Source: a virus
DNA length: 22,456 nt
Strand: one strand, 5' to 3'
Virus record (IMG/VR): IMGVR_UViG_3300042893_002189
Coordinates: 1 to 22,456 of that record
Part shown: positions 6,118 to 13,231 of the stretch, piece after piece
How positions within the stretch are numbered: position 1 is the first letter of the stretch
Layout: the number at the start of each line of letters is the position of its first letter
Position numbers and translations under genes: made by a program
Notes under the pieces: generated by a model
The model's database searches: none
Seen by the model: only the letters and a program-made list of their open reading frames with translations
Told to the model about the DNA's origin: nothing

Positions 6118-6330
6118 ATGCTATTATACGCAAACATGGCTATTGACGCCATTCAATCTAGTAAAACATCTTGGATCAATCAATTCATCCAAGACAAATC
6201 TGTAAAAGAACCCCTCCAACAATTCGTTGATGCACAGACAGCATTCACCAAGCAAATCGCCAAAACATATTGGGATGTGACTGGTGCCGCTGCTGAGACA
6301 GCAGTGTCTAAGTTGTTTCAAGCTAAGTGA
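6118..6330 (+). CDS. Small protein, 70 aa, unknown function
   Basis: A strong Shine-Dalgarno (AAGGAG, then 6 nt, then ATG) supports the start. The protein is predicted mostly helical and amphipathic: MLLYANMAIDAIQSS, then FVDAQTAFTKQIAKTYWDVT and a short AAAETAVSKLFQAK tail. The second half resembles the aromatic/alanine helical pattern of phasin-type proteins, but this is too short to assign. It lies 13 nt upstream of the hsp20 ATG and likely shares its transcript, since no promoter lies between them. No cysteines or membrane segment. Confidence 0.7.
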   Translation: MLLYANMAIDAIQSSKTSWINQFIQDKSVKEPLQQFVDAQTAFTKQIAKTYWDVTGAAAETAVSKLFQAK

Positions 6331-6343
6331 TCGGAGGTTTATA

Positions 6344-6850
6344 ATGCCAACATTTCAAGTATCCCAGTGGGGTAAAGACTTTGATAAGTTCTTTGTTGGG
6401 TTTGATGACCAGTTCAATCGCATTGCCAAGATGCACGACGATCTGACAAAGAACATTCCTAACTATCCTCCATACAATATCAAAAAGATTGGTGACAGCA
6501 CATACGTTATTGAACTAGCAGTCGCTGGTTTTGCCAAACAAGATATTGAGATTGAGCTTGCCGATGGTAAGATGATTGTTAAAGGTAACGTGACTACTGA
6601 AGAAGATGATAGTAACTTCCTGTTTAAGGGAATTGCTGCTCGCAACTTTACTCGTACGTTTGCATTAGACGATCAAATCGAAATTAAGAATGCCGAGATG
6701 TTTAATGGTATGCTTCAAGTGTTCTTGGAAAGAATTATTCCTGAGCACAAGAAACCAAAGAAGATCGAAGTAAAGGATCCTAGCACTCCAAAACAAAAAG
6801 CTAGACCAATGGGTGAGTTGTTAGTCGAAGAAGACGAACGTAACCTGTAA
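6344..6850 (+). CDS. hsp20: Hsp20 small heat-shock protein
   Basis: ATP-independent holdase chaperone of the alpha-crystallin/IbpA family, 168 aa. The start is ATG 6344, preceded by GGAGG at 6333-6337; the open frame further upstream has no ribosome site. Residues 1-40 are the variable N-terminal arm (FFVGFDDQFNRIA is IbpA-like). The alpha-crystallin domain spans about 42-145: YPPYNIKKIGDSTYVIELAV (beginning at residue 41), GFAKQDIEIEL, and the family signature A-x-x-x-NG-x-L at 117-124 (AEMFNGML). A charged tail follows, with IEV near 141-143 possibly serving as the I-x-I-type anchor. Hsp20 is very common in marine T4-like phages, where a role in folding or protecting virion proteins has been suggested. 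Confidence 0.95.
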   Translation: MPTFQVSQWGKDFDKFFVGFDDQFNRIAKMHDDLTKNIPNYPPYNIKKIGDSTYVIELAVAGFAKQDIEIELADGKMIVKGNVTTEEDDSNFLFKGIAARNFTRTFALDDQIEIKNAEMFNGMLQVFLERIIPEHKKPKKIEVKDPSTPKQKARPMGELLVEEDERNL

Positions 6851-6857
6851 ACCACGC

Positions 6858-6890
6858 AGCCGGCGCTCACGAGGCGCTGGCTATTATTTT
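6858..6890 (+). terminator. Intrinsic terminator after hsp20
   Basis: AGCCGGCGC (6858-6866) pairs with GCGCTGGCT (6874-6882): nine pairs with one G-U, a seven-base loop, then ATTATTTTGTT. It starts eight bases after the hsp20 stop. The T tract is interrupted, so termination may be incomplete. Confidence 0.8.
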
Positions 6891-6915
6891 GTTCAAAAGA
6901 CATATGGGTATAAAC

Positions 6916-7101
6916 ATGCATAAAGAGTTAGAAGCACTAGGTGGGGTACACACTCCTAAATTATCGGATTTCTGGAATTGGGTGAGGAACGCTTTCACTC
7001 CTTCATACCAGAATGAAGTCGAAATGTATTTAAAGGATTCTGTTGATCATAAAGATCTCCAGTCAAGAATGACAACATTAATGCGTAGAGGTTTAATATG
7101 A
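6916..7101 (+). CDS. Small DUF3563-like protein, 61 aa
   Basis: Of the possible starts (TTG 6889, ATG 6904, ATG 6916) the last has the best-spaced weak Shine-Dalgarno (GGG, 7 nt upstream); this choice is not certain. The protein reads MHKELEALGGVHTPKLSDFW and ends VEMYLKDSVDHKDLQSRMTT followed by LMRRGLI. The C-terminal half matches the pattern I know from DUF3563 (a YL-x-x-S-x-D-x-x-DL-x-x-R-M helix), a short protein found in proteobacteria and in phages; its function is unknown. It follows the hsp20 terminator with no clear promoter of its own, so it may depend on read-through. The stop overlaps the next short gene (ATGA). Confidence 0.72.
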   Translation: MHKELEALGGVHTPKLSDFWNWVRNAFTPSYQNEVEMYLKDSVDHKDLQSRMTTLMRRGLI

Positions 7102-7190
7102 TTAAGAAGCTATTGAAATTTATTGATATGATGATTGAAGCACGCGCAGAACATCTGCGTAAGAATCCACAACTCGCTAACTGGTATTGA
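7098..7190 (+). CDS. Very short coupled ORF, 30 aa
   Basis: Its ATG overlaps the TGA of the upstream gene (ATGA). It encodes MIKKLLKFIDMMIEARAEHL and a further RKNPQLANWY: an amphipathic basic helix with a polar tail. The tight overlap is the main support; length alone would not be. The TGA at 7188-7190 is the first base set of the hairpin that precedes the next gene, so ribosomes finishing here would open that hairpin. It could therefore be a coupling or leader peptide for the downstream gene as much as a functional protein. Confidence 0.5.
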   Translation: MIKKLLKFIDMMIEARAEHLRKNPQLANWY

Positions 7191-7220
7191 CTAAATAGGA
7201 GGTCACACTCCTCTTAGTCA
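7188..7220 (+). promoter_or_regulatory. Shine-Dalgarno-sequestering hairpin with embedded CTAAATA motif
   Basis: TGACTAA (7188-7194) pairs with TTAGTCA (7214-7220), and AGGAG (7197-7201) pairs with CTCCT (7208-7212), with a small internal loop and a six-base apical loop. The twelve-pair structure ends one base before ATG 7222. The only Shine-Dalgarno (AGGAGG, 7197-7202) is in the 5' arm, so the folded RNA should translate poorly. CTAAATA at 7191-7197 resembles the late promoter element; a start near 7203 would give an RNA lacking the 5' arm and therefore the hairpin, but also lacking the Shine-Dalgarno. No T tract follows, so it is not a terminator. Confidence 0.6.
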
Positions 7221-7221
7221 T

Positions 7222-7950
7222 ATGGAAAACTTTAGCACATTTTCTGAAGCGGCTGTCAAAACAACGCTTCAATACCACCGCACACTCAATCCCAAGCTAT
7301 GGACTAACCAAAGGCTAGACACGAATGTTCGTTCAAAGCTTTTGGAGATTGCTCGTGTGTGGACTAAGTTTGCAAATATCGAGAACAACAACATCATTGA
7401 CATTGTTCTGACTGGTGGTAATGCCAATTACAATTACACAAAGCAATCAGACCTTGACGTTCATATCATTATCGATTATGATAAGGTCAGTTGCGATGAT
7501 GTTATTGTGATGGATTACTTCATGTCCAAGAAGTCGCTATGGGCTGCTAACCATACCAACATCCGTGTTAAGGGTTATCCCGTTGAGCTGTTTGCAGAAG
7601 ATAAGAGAGCAAAGCCACGTCCAGGTCAGGGTGTGTACTCTTTGTTAAAGAACCGGTGGAACCAGGAACCAAAACTTATTAGCATGAACTTTAAGAATGA
7701 TACCCTGCTGTCGCAGAAGGTTGAGTTCTACATGAAAGAGATTGATAATATGGTCAAGGGCAAGCAAAGTGTTGCTGCTGCCGGAAGTCTCAAGGATCGT
7801 CTGCGTATGATGCGCGGTGCTGCAATCCAACAAGGCGGAGAGTTCTCTTTTGAGAACCTCGTGTTCAAAGAGTTACGTAATCGTGGCTATATGGACAAAC
7901 TCGCCAACTATCTCAAGAGCAACAAAGAAAAGCAGTTGTCACTGCGCTAA
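7222..7950 (+). CDS. Nucleotidyltransferase-fold protein, 242 aa
   Basis: Pol-beta-type nucleotidyltransferase core: IVLTGGNANYNYTKQSDLDV at about 61-80, that is, the GG(N) loop followed by D77-x-D79, with a likely third acidic strand in GYPVELF near E122. These are the metal-binding carboxylates that transfer a nucleotide to an acceptor. The acceptor (RNA end, protein or small molecule) cannot be seen. Similar proteins occur in T4-like cyanophages as uncharacterised ORFs, from memory. The N-terminus MENFSTFSEA resembles the T4 capsid-targeting peptide (MKTYQEFIAEA), so packaging in the head is possible. The ATG sits directly after a hairpin that holds the Shine-Dalgarno. The 3' end contains the -35 box of the gp43 promoter. 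Confidence 0.8.
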   Translation: MENFSTFSEAAVKTTLQYHRTLNPKLWTNQRLDTNVRSKLLEIARVWTKFANIENNNIIDIVLTGGNANYNYTKQSDLDVHIIIDYDKVSCDDVIVMDYFMSKKSLWAANHTNIRVKGYPVELFAEDKRAKPRPGQGVYSLLKNRWNQEPKLISMNFKNDTLLSQKVEFYMKEIDNMVKGKQSVAAAGSLKDRLRMMRGAAIQQGGEFSFENLVFKELRNRGYMDKLANYLKSNKEKQLSLR

Positions 7951-7964
7951 GTTTACTGTACAAT
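7936..7964 (+). promoter_or_regulatory. Sigma70-type promoter for gp43 (TTGTCA-17-TACAAT)
   Basis: The -35 TTGTCA (7936-7941) lies inside the end of the preceding gene; the spacer is 17 nt and the -10 TACAAT (7959-7964) matches the early promoter at 4480. The expected start is near 7970-7972, about 20 nt before the gp43 ATG. It would allow early transcription of the replication block independent of upstream genes. Confidence 0.7.
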
Positions 7965-7981
7965 ACCTGGTCATAAGGTAT
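7963..7981 (+). promoter_or_regulatory. Inverted repeat upstream of gp43, possible operator
   Basis: ATACCT (7963-7968) and AGGTAT (7976-7981) are perfect inverted repeats with a seven-base loop, GGTCATA. The 3' arm contains the AAGG that is the only Shine-Dalgarno-like element before ATG 7991. T4 and RB69 gp43 repress their own translation by binding a hairpin over the ribosome site, so this is a candidate equivalent. A caveat is that RNA from the promoter at 7936 would start inside the loop; only read-through RNA would form the stem. It may instead be a DNA operator. Confidence 0.45.
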
Positions 7982-7990
7982 CCTTTTATA

Positions 7991-10711
7991 ATGAAATTCT
8001 ATACACACGTTGCAAAGCAATTCAATAACCTATACATCCGTGGATATGAGAATGGTGTAAGGTTCAAGGATTTGGTTGAGTACCAACCATATATGTTTGT
8101 TCCATCTCCTAAGCCATCTAAGTTCAAGACAATTGATGGGAAGTATGTTGACAAATACTTTCACGGTAATATGCGTGATATGGATGGTTATGTTAAGAAT
8201 AACGGTGATGTTCATGGCTTTCAAGTTTATGGGAGCCAGGCATATGAATACCAATATATCAACGATCAGTATCCTGGTGAAGTGAGGTATGATCCTCATT
8301 TAATCTCCGTAGTTACACTTGATATCGAGACCGACTCTGAAGGCGGCTTTCCAAACATTAAGACTGCCGACAAAGCACTAACTGCTATTACGATTCGTAA
8401 GAACGACCGAGCAGTAACGTTTGGTATGCAACCATATACTCCTGAATTAGATTATGTGACCTACATTGAGTGTCGCGATGAGCGTGATATGATTGTTCGG
8501 TTCCTCGATGTGTGGAGAAGCGAAGACTGGGTACCAGATGTGATTACTGGCTGGAACGTTGAGTTCTTCGATATCCCATACATGATTAACCGTATCACTA
8601 GATTGTTTGACGATAAGATGGCGAAGCGCTTGTCGCCGTGGGATCGTTGGGAGCAACGTCGGGATCCGACCGTACAGGGCGCCGTCGAGTATATGAATGT
8701 TCCTCTTGGAGTAACGATTCTCGACTACCTGGCCCTTTACAAGAAGTTTACCTTCTCACAACAAGAGAGCTTTAAGTTAGATCACATCGCATTTATTGAG
8801 CTTGGTGAACGTAAGTTGGATTACACCGAGCTTGGGTTTGAGACGTTGAATGACTTCTATAAGGGTGACTTCCGCAACTACATTAACTATAACATCCGTG
8901 ACGTGGACTTGGTTTATCGACTCGATCAGAAGATGAAGTTACTTGAACAAGTATATGCGATTGCATATGACGGTAAGGTTAACTTAATCGATAGTCTGAC
9001 AACAGTAAGTATGTGGGACATAATCATCCACAACTATCTATTGAAGCAAGGGATTGTTGTCCCTCTAAAGATTCGAGGTAACAAACCTCGTCAGATTGAA
9101 GGTGCTTACGTTAAGGATCCACAGTGTGGATTACATAAGTGGGTTGTATCGTTTGACTTGAATAGTCTATATCCTCACTTGATCATGCAGTACAACATCT
9201 CACCAGAAACGTTACGTGGTCAGATGTTAGAGTATGACTTGGCTGTTACATCAAAGAGTGTTGATATGTTCCTGGATGGGGATCTTGATCGTGTTCGTTC
9301 ACCAGAAGAGCGCGCTCAGTTGTTTGAGAACATCAAGAGTGAGACATATGGTCTTGTCGATCAAAGCGTATACGATAAGACAGAAGTCCAAGCCGCACTA
9401 AAGAAGGCTGAGTATTTCTTATCGTTTGAGAAGGTCCGTGATGTGATGGACAAACACAACCTTACGATTACACCAACAGGATGCGTATTCGATAAGACCG
9501 TTCGTGGCTTCCTACCAACGCTGATGGAGACGATGTATAACGATCGTGCTGTGTGGAAGAAGCGGATGTTGCAAGCGAAGAAGGATTACGAAAAGAATAA
9601 GACTCGTGAGAATGAGAATGAGATATCACGGTGCCACAACATGCAGCTGGCAAAGAAGATTCAACTGAACTCTGCTTATGGTGCTTTATCTAATCAGTTC
9701 TTCCGTTGGTTTGACAATCGCTTGGCCGAATCAATTACTAAGTCCGGTCAGTTATCAATTCGTTGGATGGAGCGTAAGGTCAATGAGTATCTTAATAAGA
9801 CGATTGGTACAAAAGACTTTGACTATGTGATTGCAATTGATACAGACTCAATGTACATCACATTAGATAAGCTGATGGATAAGGTTCGTGGTGACGATAA
9901 GAAGACCGCAGAAGAAGATGTGGCTTACCTAGACAAGGTGTGTGAAACCATTATGGAGCCTTTTATCGATCGTGGATATCAACAACTTGCTGATTATGTT
10001 TCTGCATATGAACAGAAGATGAAGATGAAACGTGAGGCGATTGCTAATAAGGGTATTTGGACTGGTAAGAAGCACTACATCTTGAACGTGTATGATCTTG
10101 AAGGTGTTCGGTACAATAAGCCTAAGCTAAAGATACAAGGGATTGAAGCTGTCCGTTCATCAACTCCAGCTGCATGCCGTGAGAACATTAAGCTGGCATT
10201 GGAAGTAATCATGACCGGTGGTGAAGAAGACTTGCAGAAGTATATTCGCGACTTCAAACAGAGGTTCAAGACGCTGCCATTCGAAGACATTGCCTTCCCA
10301 CGAAGCGTTCGAGGTATTTTGAAGGAGGATGTATATGACAAGAAGTCCAATACTCTAATGCAGAAATCCTACAATACAGGAACACTAACATTCCTACCAA
10401 GTACTCCTATCCATGTTAAGGGTGCTCTGATATATAACCATCTGCTTAAGATTCGCAACCTGCAAGCAAAGTATGTACCGATTGGTGAAGGTGAAAAGAT
10501 TAAGTTCTGTTACCTTCTCAAATCATCTCCATTGCCGACCAACGTGATTGCTACACCTGGTAAGTTACCAAAAGAGTTAAACCTCGACAAGTATATTGAT
10601 TATGAGACTCAGTTTGAGAAGTCGTTTGTTGAACCGTTAAGAACTATTATGGAAGCTATTGGTTGGAAAGAAGGCAACGAACAACAAACGTTAGAAGGAT
10701 TCTTCACATGA
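7991..10711 (+). CDS. 43: DNA polymerase, family B (gp43)
   Basis: Replicative DNA polymerase with 3'-5' proofreading, 906 aa (T4 gp43 is 898). The frame is open upstream to 7817, but ATG 7991 (MKFYTHVAKQ) is the start: it follows the preceding stop and promoter and matches the T4 N-terminus. Exonuclease motifs: ExoI D111-I-E113-T, ExoII GWNVEFFDIPY with D194, ExoIII YNIRD with D304. Polymerase motifs: A with D389 (FDLNSLYPHL), B with K556 and NSAYG at 560-564, C with D617-T-D619-S. GKKHYIL is the palm KKxY-type motif. The C-terminus QQTLEGFF (898-905) is a perfect Q-x-x-L-x-x-FF clamp-binding motif, as expected for docking on the gp45 clamp. All catalytic residues are intact. Its stop overlaps the next gene. 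Confidence 0.98.
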   Translation: MKFYTHVAKQFNNLYIRGYENGVRFKDLVEYQPYMFVPSPKPSKFKTIDGKYVDKYFHGNMRDMDGYVKNNGDVHGFQVYGSQAYEYQYINDQYPGEVRYDPHLISVVTLDIETDSEGGFPNIKTADKALTAITIRKNDRAVTFGMQPYTPELDYVTYIECRDERDMIVRFLDVWRSEDWVPDVITGWNVEFFDIPYMINRITRLFDDKMAKRLSPWDRWEQRRDPTVQGAVEYMNVPLGVTILDYLALYKKFTFSQQESFKLDHIAFIELGERKLDYTELGFETLNDFYKGDFRNYINYNIRDVDLVYRLDQKMKLLEQVYAIAYDGKVNLIDSLTTVSMWDIIIHNYLLKQGIVVPLKIRGNKPRQIEGAYVKDPQCGLHKWVVSFDLNSLYPHLIMQYNISPETLRGQMLEYDLAVTSKSVDMFLDGDLDRVRSPEERAQLFENIKSETYGLVDQSVYDKTEVQAALKKAEYFLSFEKVRDVMDKHNLTITPTGCVFDKTVRGFLPTLMETMYNDRAVWKKRMLQAKKDYEKNKTRENENEISRCHNMQLAKKIQLNSAYGALSNQFFRWFDNRLAESITKSGQLSIRWMERKVNEYLNKTIGTKDFDYVIAIDTDSMYITLDKLMDKVRGDDKKTAEEDVAYLDKVCETIMEPFIDRGYQQLADYVSAYEQKMKMKREAIANKGIWTGKKHYILNVYDLEGVRYNKPKLKIQGIEAVRSSTPAACRENIKLALEVIMTGGEEDLQKYIRDFKQRFKTLPFEDIAFPRSVRGILKEDVYDKKSNTLMQKSYNTGTLTFLPSTPIHVKGALIYNHLLKIRNLQAKYVPIGEGEKIKFCYLLKSSPLPTNVIATPGKLPKELNLDKYIDYETQFEKSFVEPLRTIMEAIGWKEGNEQQTLEGFFT

Positions 10712-10962
10712 CAGACTTTACGGACTTCGATGATGACTTTGGCTTTACTATTGTTAGTGAGAAAGAACTAACTTCTGGTCAAGACCAGTTGAATTCACAA
10801 TTGCAAATGTTGTATAATGCAATCGTGCCTTTGCTAAAGAACCTACAACAGAATCCAGATAAAGAATACATTCTCTGGCCGAACCGCGTAGATAAGATTA
10901 ATCAATTTAAAAAGAAGATCGACGCAATTGTCGGTGATAGCGTAACAAGGAAACCACTATGA
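10708..10962 (+). CDS. Small conserved T4-like phage protein, 84 aa
   Basis: It starts at ATG 10708, overlapping the gp43 stop (ATGA), which rules out the longer upstream frame. The N-terminus is very acidic with aromatics (MTDFTDFDDDFGFTIVSEKE), then a helical LQMLYNAIVPLLKNLQQNP and a segment with KEYILWPNRVDKINQFKKKI. The pattern 'YI-WPNR--KI--F--KID' is one I associate with an uncharacterised small protein found beside gp43 in marine T4-like phages. The role is unknown; its fixed place between polymerase and recombinase genes suggests a replication accessory. The stop overlaps the methyltransferase start. Confidence 0.85.
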   Translation: MTDFTDFDDDFGFTIVSEKELTSGQDQLNSQLQMLYNAIVPLLKNLQQNPDKEYILWPNRVDKINQFKKKIDAIVGDSVTRKPL

Positions 10963-11570
10963 ATGTTTTGACAGACTTCCCTATAGCATATGAAAGCTAT
11001 GATCACATTGAGCCGAAAGGTACTAAGCATGATAACACACACCACATGGCGTTTGTTGACCGTGTAGAGGAGTTGGCCGGTGATAACAAGATTGTATTTG
11101 CTGATCTAGGTTGTGCTGGTGGTGGTCTTGTTAAAGACTTCATTGATCGTGGTCATAAAGCAGTGGGTATCGAGGGAAGCGATTACTCACAACGCAACAA
11201 GCGTGCTGAGTGGGCAACAATCCCTGATAACTTGTTTACCGCTGACATTACCAAACCATTCTTTGTTACAGATGATGGTGTGGTTAGTATATGTGATGTT
11301 ATCTCAATGTGGGACGTGCTTGAGCATATTAGTGAGCTTGACCTTGGCAATCTAATTGCAAACATTCGTAACAACCTTAAGATGAACGGTATCTTTGTTT
11401 GCAGTATTGCTACGTTTGAAGACCATCCACATCACGTTACTTTGAAACCAAAAGAGTGGTGGGTTGACTTATTCAAAAAATATAAGATGATTGAGGTAGA
11501 TGCGGGTGCTTTTGAAGAAAAGCATATGGTCAGGCAATCGTCGTTCTATTTGACATTAAAGAAAGTTTAA
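10959..11570 (+). CDS. Class I SAM-dependent methyltransferase, 203 aa
   Basis: Rossmann-type methyltransferase. Motif I is FADLGCAGGGLVKDF (48-62), with an acidic residue ending strand 2 (GIEGSD, 70-75), and ISMWDVLEHI near 115-124 is the motif IV/post-I region typical of the Methyltransf_11/23 group. The LEHI-containing loop is common in enzymes acting on small molecules, sugars or lipids rather than DNA; there is no DPPY or Pro-Cys DNA-methylase motif. The substrate is unknown. It lies inside the replication transcription unit, overlapping its upstream neighbour (ATGA) and ending 1 nt before uvsX. Confidence 0.9.
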   Translation: MNVLTDFPIAYESYDHIEPKGTKHDNTHHMAFVDRVEELAGDNKIVFADLGCAGGGLVKDFIDRGHKAVGIEGSDYSQRNKRAEWATIPDNLFTADITKPFFVTDDGVVSICDVISMWDVLEHISELDLGNLIANIRNNLKMNGIFVCSIATFEDHPHHVTLKPKEWWVDLFKKYKMIEVDAGAFEEKHMVRQSSFYLTLKKV

Positions 11571-11571
11571 C

Positions 11572-12618
11572 ATGAGTGATTTTTTTCGTAATCTGATTAA
11601 GGACCTTAAAGATGAAGATACTTCTATGGCCTCTGACGGCACTGGTAGTGCTGAGTTTGGGGGTTTTATTGATACTGGTAGCTATGCTCTCAATGCTATT
11701 CTCTCAGGTAGCCTCTATGGCGGCGTACCTGATAACAAAGTTACTGCTTTTGCAGGAGAGTCCGCTACTGGTAAAACTTATTTCGTTCTTGGGGTCGTCA
11801 AGTCTTTCCTCGAAAAGAACCCAACAGGAGGAGTAGTTTACTACGACACCGAGGCTGCAATTACTAAAGCAATGATGGAAGATCGTGACATTGATACATC
11901 ACGAGTCATTATTGCAGAGCCAGATACAATCCAAAAGTTTAAGACGCATGCTTTGAAGCTGATCGATGCATATGATATGCAACCAGAAGATAAGCGTCCA
12001 CCAATGATGTTTGTTCTTGATAGTCTAGGAATGCTTTCTACTTCCAAGGAGATGGAAGATAGTTTGGAAGGCAAAGACACAAGAGACATGACGAAGGCCC
12101 AGATTATCAAGGCAACATTCCGTGTGTTGACTTTGAAGCTAGCAAAGGTTAAAATCCCTTTGTTAGTAACGAATCACGTTTATGAACTAGTCGGTTCGTA
12201 CGTGCCTACGAAGGAGCTCGGTGGTGGAACAGGTCTCAAGTATGCAGCTAGCACGATTGCTATGCTCTCAAAACGAAAAGAAAAAGACGGAACAGAAGTC
12301 GTTGGTAACCTCATTAGGGTTAAAATGCACAAGTCCCGACTTTCAAAAGAGAACAGTCAAGTCGAAGTGTTACTTAGTTATGCCAAAGGACTTGACCGGT
12401 ACTATGGTCTCTTAGATATTGCTGAAAAGCATAAGATCTTTAAAAAGGTCTCTACGCGGTATCAACTACCTGATGGAACATCTGTGTTTGGTAAGAACAT
12501 TAATGAGAATCCCGAAAAGTATTATAATGAACAAGTGATGGCATTGCTTGAAAAAGCTGTGCAGAAAGAATTTAAATATGGAGCAGATGATGAGTACACC
12601 CCTGGAACAGACGAGTAA
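11572..12618 (+). CDS. uvsX: UvsX RecA-like recombinase
   Basis: Strand-exchange recombinase of the T4 UvsX type, 348 aa (T4 UvsX is 391), needed for recombination-dependent replication and repair. Walker A is GESATGKT (62-69), the catalytic-Glu region YDTEAA is at 91-96, and Walker B MFVLDSLGML has D150. LLVTNHVYE and GGGTGLKYAAS fit the loop and sensor region. The DNA-binding loop 1 area appears as the SKEMEDSLEGKDTRDM stretch. The C-terminus is acidic (DDEYTPGTDE), as is usual in RecA/UvsX proteins. It starts one base after the methyltransferase stop, and its 3' end overlaps the 2OG oxygenase start by 29 nt. Confidence 0.96.
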   Translation: MSDFFRNLIKDLKDEDTSMASDGTGSAEFGGFIDTGSYALNAILSGSLYGGVPDNKVTAFAGESATGKTYFVLGVVKSFLEKNPTGGVVYYDTEAAITKAMMEDRDIDTSRVIIAEPDTIQKFKTHALKLIDAYDMQPEDKRPPMMFVLDSLGMLSTSKEMEDSLEGKDTRDMTKAQIIKATFRVLTLKLAKVKIPLLVTNHVYELVGSYVPTKELGGGTGLKYAASTIAMLSKRKEKDGTEVVGNLIRVKMHKSRLSKENSQVEVLLSYAKGLDRYYGLLDIAEKHKIFKKVSTRYQLPDGTSVFGKNINENPEKYYNEQVMALLEKAVQKEFKYGADDEYTPGTDE

Positions 12619-13231
12619 CGAAGAACTAAACCAAATTAACACAATTTATTATGAGCCTATCTTCCCTGTCCTGACTGCTAAAGTTAAACTTGATCTTCGT
12701 ATTGAGGACATGGCTCGTGACTTGTTGCAAATGGAAACTGATAAAAACTACAGTGGTGGGTTTACTACTTTTTTCAACAAGCAGAGTATTGACCATATTG
12801 CGGAGTTTCGGCAACTGAAAGAAGCAATATATGGTGTAGGTTTATCTTTTGCTCGCGAACATAAGTTTGAGGTTGATCCAGAAAAGTGTGCCATATGGAC
12901 GTGGGCAAGCATTATGAGGAAAGGTGGATATCTTCCATCTCATAACCATCCACGCTCACATTTTTCAGGAATATTCTTCATTAAGCGCGATCCCGAGTCA
13001 GCGCCGCTAATTGTAGAATCACCTACTGTTCCGCTACGAATGCATGAGCCACCTATTACTAACCCGGAAAATTACGGACCCTTCACATCACCTGTGTTGA
13101 CTTTAACGCCTGAAGATAATACAATATTGATATGGCCTTCGTGGTTGTATCATCAAATACCACCAACTATGGATGACAATCCTTTCATTACTATCTCTTT
13201 TAATATAGATTACTTACCAGCAGGAGCTTAA
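12590..13231 (+). CDS. Putative 2OG-Fe(II) oxygenase, 213 aa
   Basis: Three in-frame ATGs (12578, 12587, 12590) lie inside the uvsX end; 12590 is six bases after GGAG and best placed. The C-terminal half fits the 2OG-Fe(II) oxygenase family common in marine phages (2OG-FeII_Oxy_5 type): LPSHNHPRSHFSGIFFI near 115-131 supplies H118/H120, LIVESP follows, then ILIWPSWLYHQIPP (179-192) with the distal ligand H188, and a final FITISFNIDY strand. The usual HxD is replaced here by H-x-H with a nearby Asp (RDPES), as is typical for this branch as I recall. The substrate is unknown: modified base, protein side chain or small molecule. The position between uvsX and the helicase is notable. Confidence 0.85.
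   Translation: MSTPLEQTSNEELNQINTIYYEPIFPVLTAKVKLDLRIEDMARDLLQMETDKNYSGGFTTFFNKQSIDHIAEFRQLKEAIYGVGLSFAREHKFEVDPEKCAIWTWASIMRKGGYLPSHNHPRSHFSGIFFIKRDPESAPLIVESPTVPLRMHEPPITNPENYGPFTSPVLTLTPEDNTILIWPSWLYHQIPPTMDDNPFITISFNIDYLPAGA

Noticed and set aside
6909-6916. TATAAACA as a late promoter
   Set aside because: One mismatch to the late element, but it runs into the ATG at 6916, so the transcript would begin after the start codon.
7817-7990. N-terminal extension of gp43 from 7817
   Set aside because: It overlaps the end of the preceding gene in another frame, precedes the gp43 promoter and is unlike family B polymerase N-termini.
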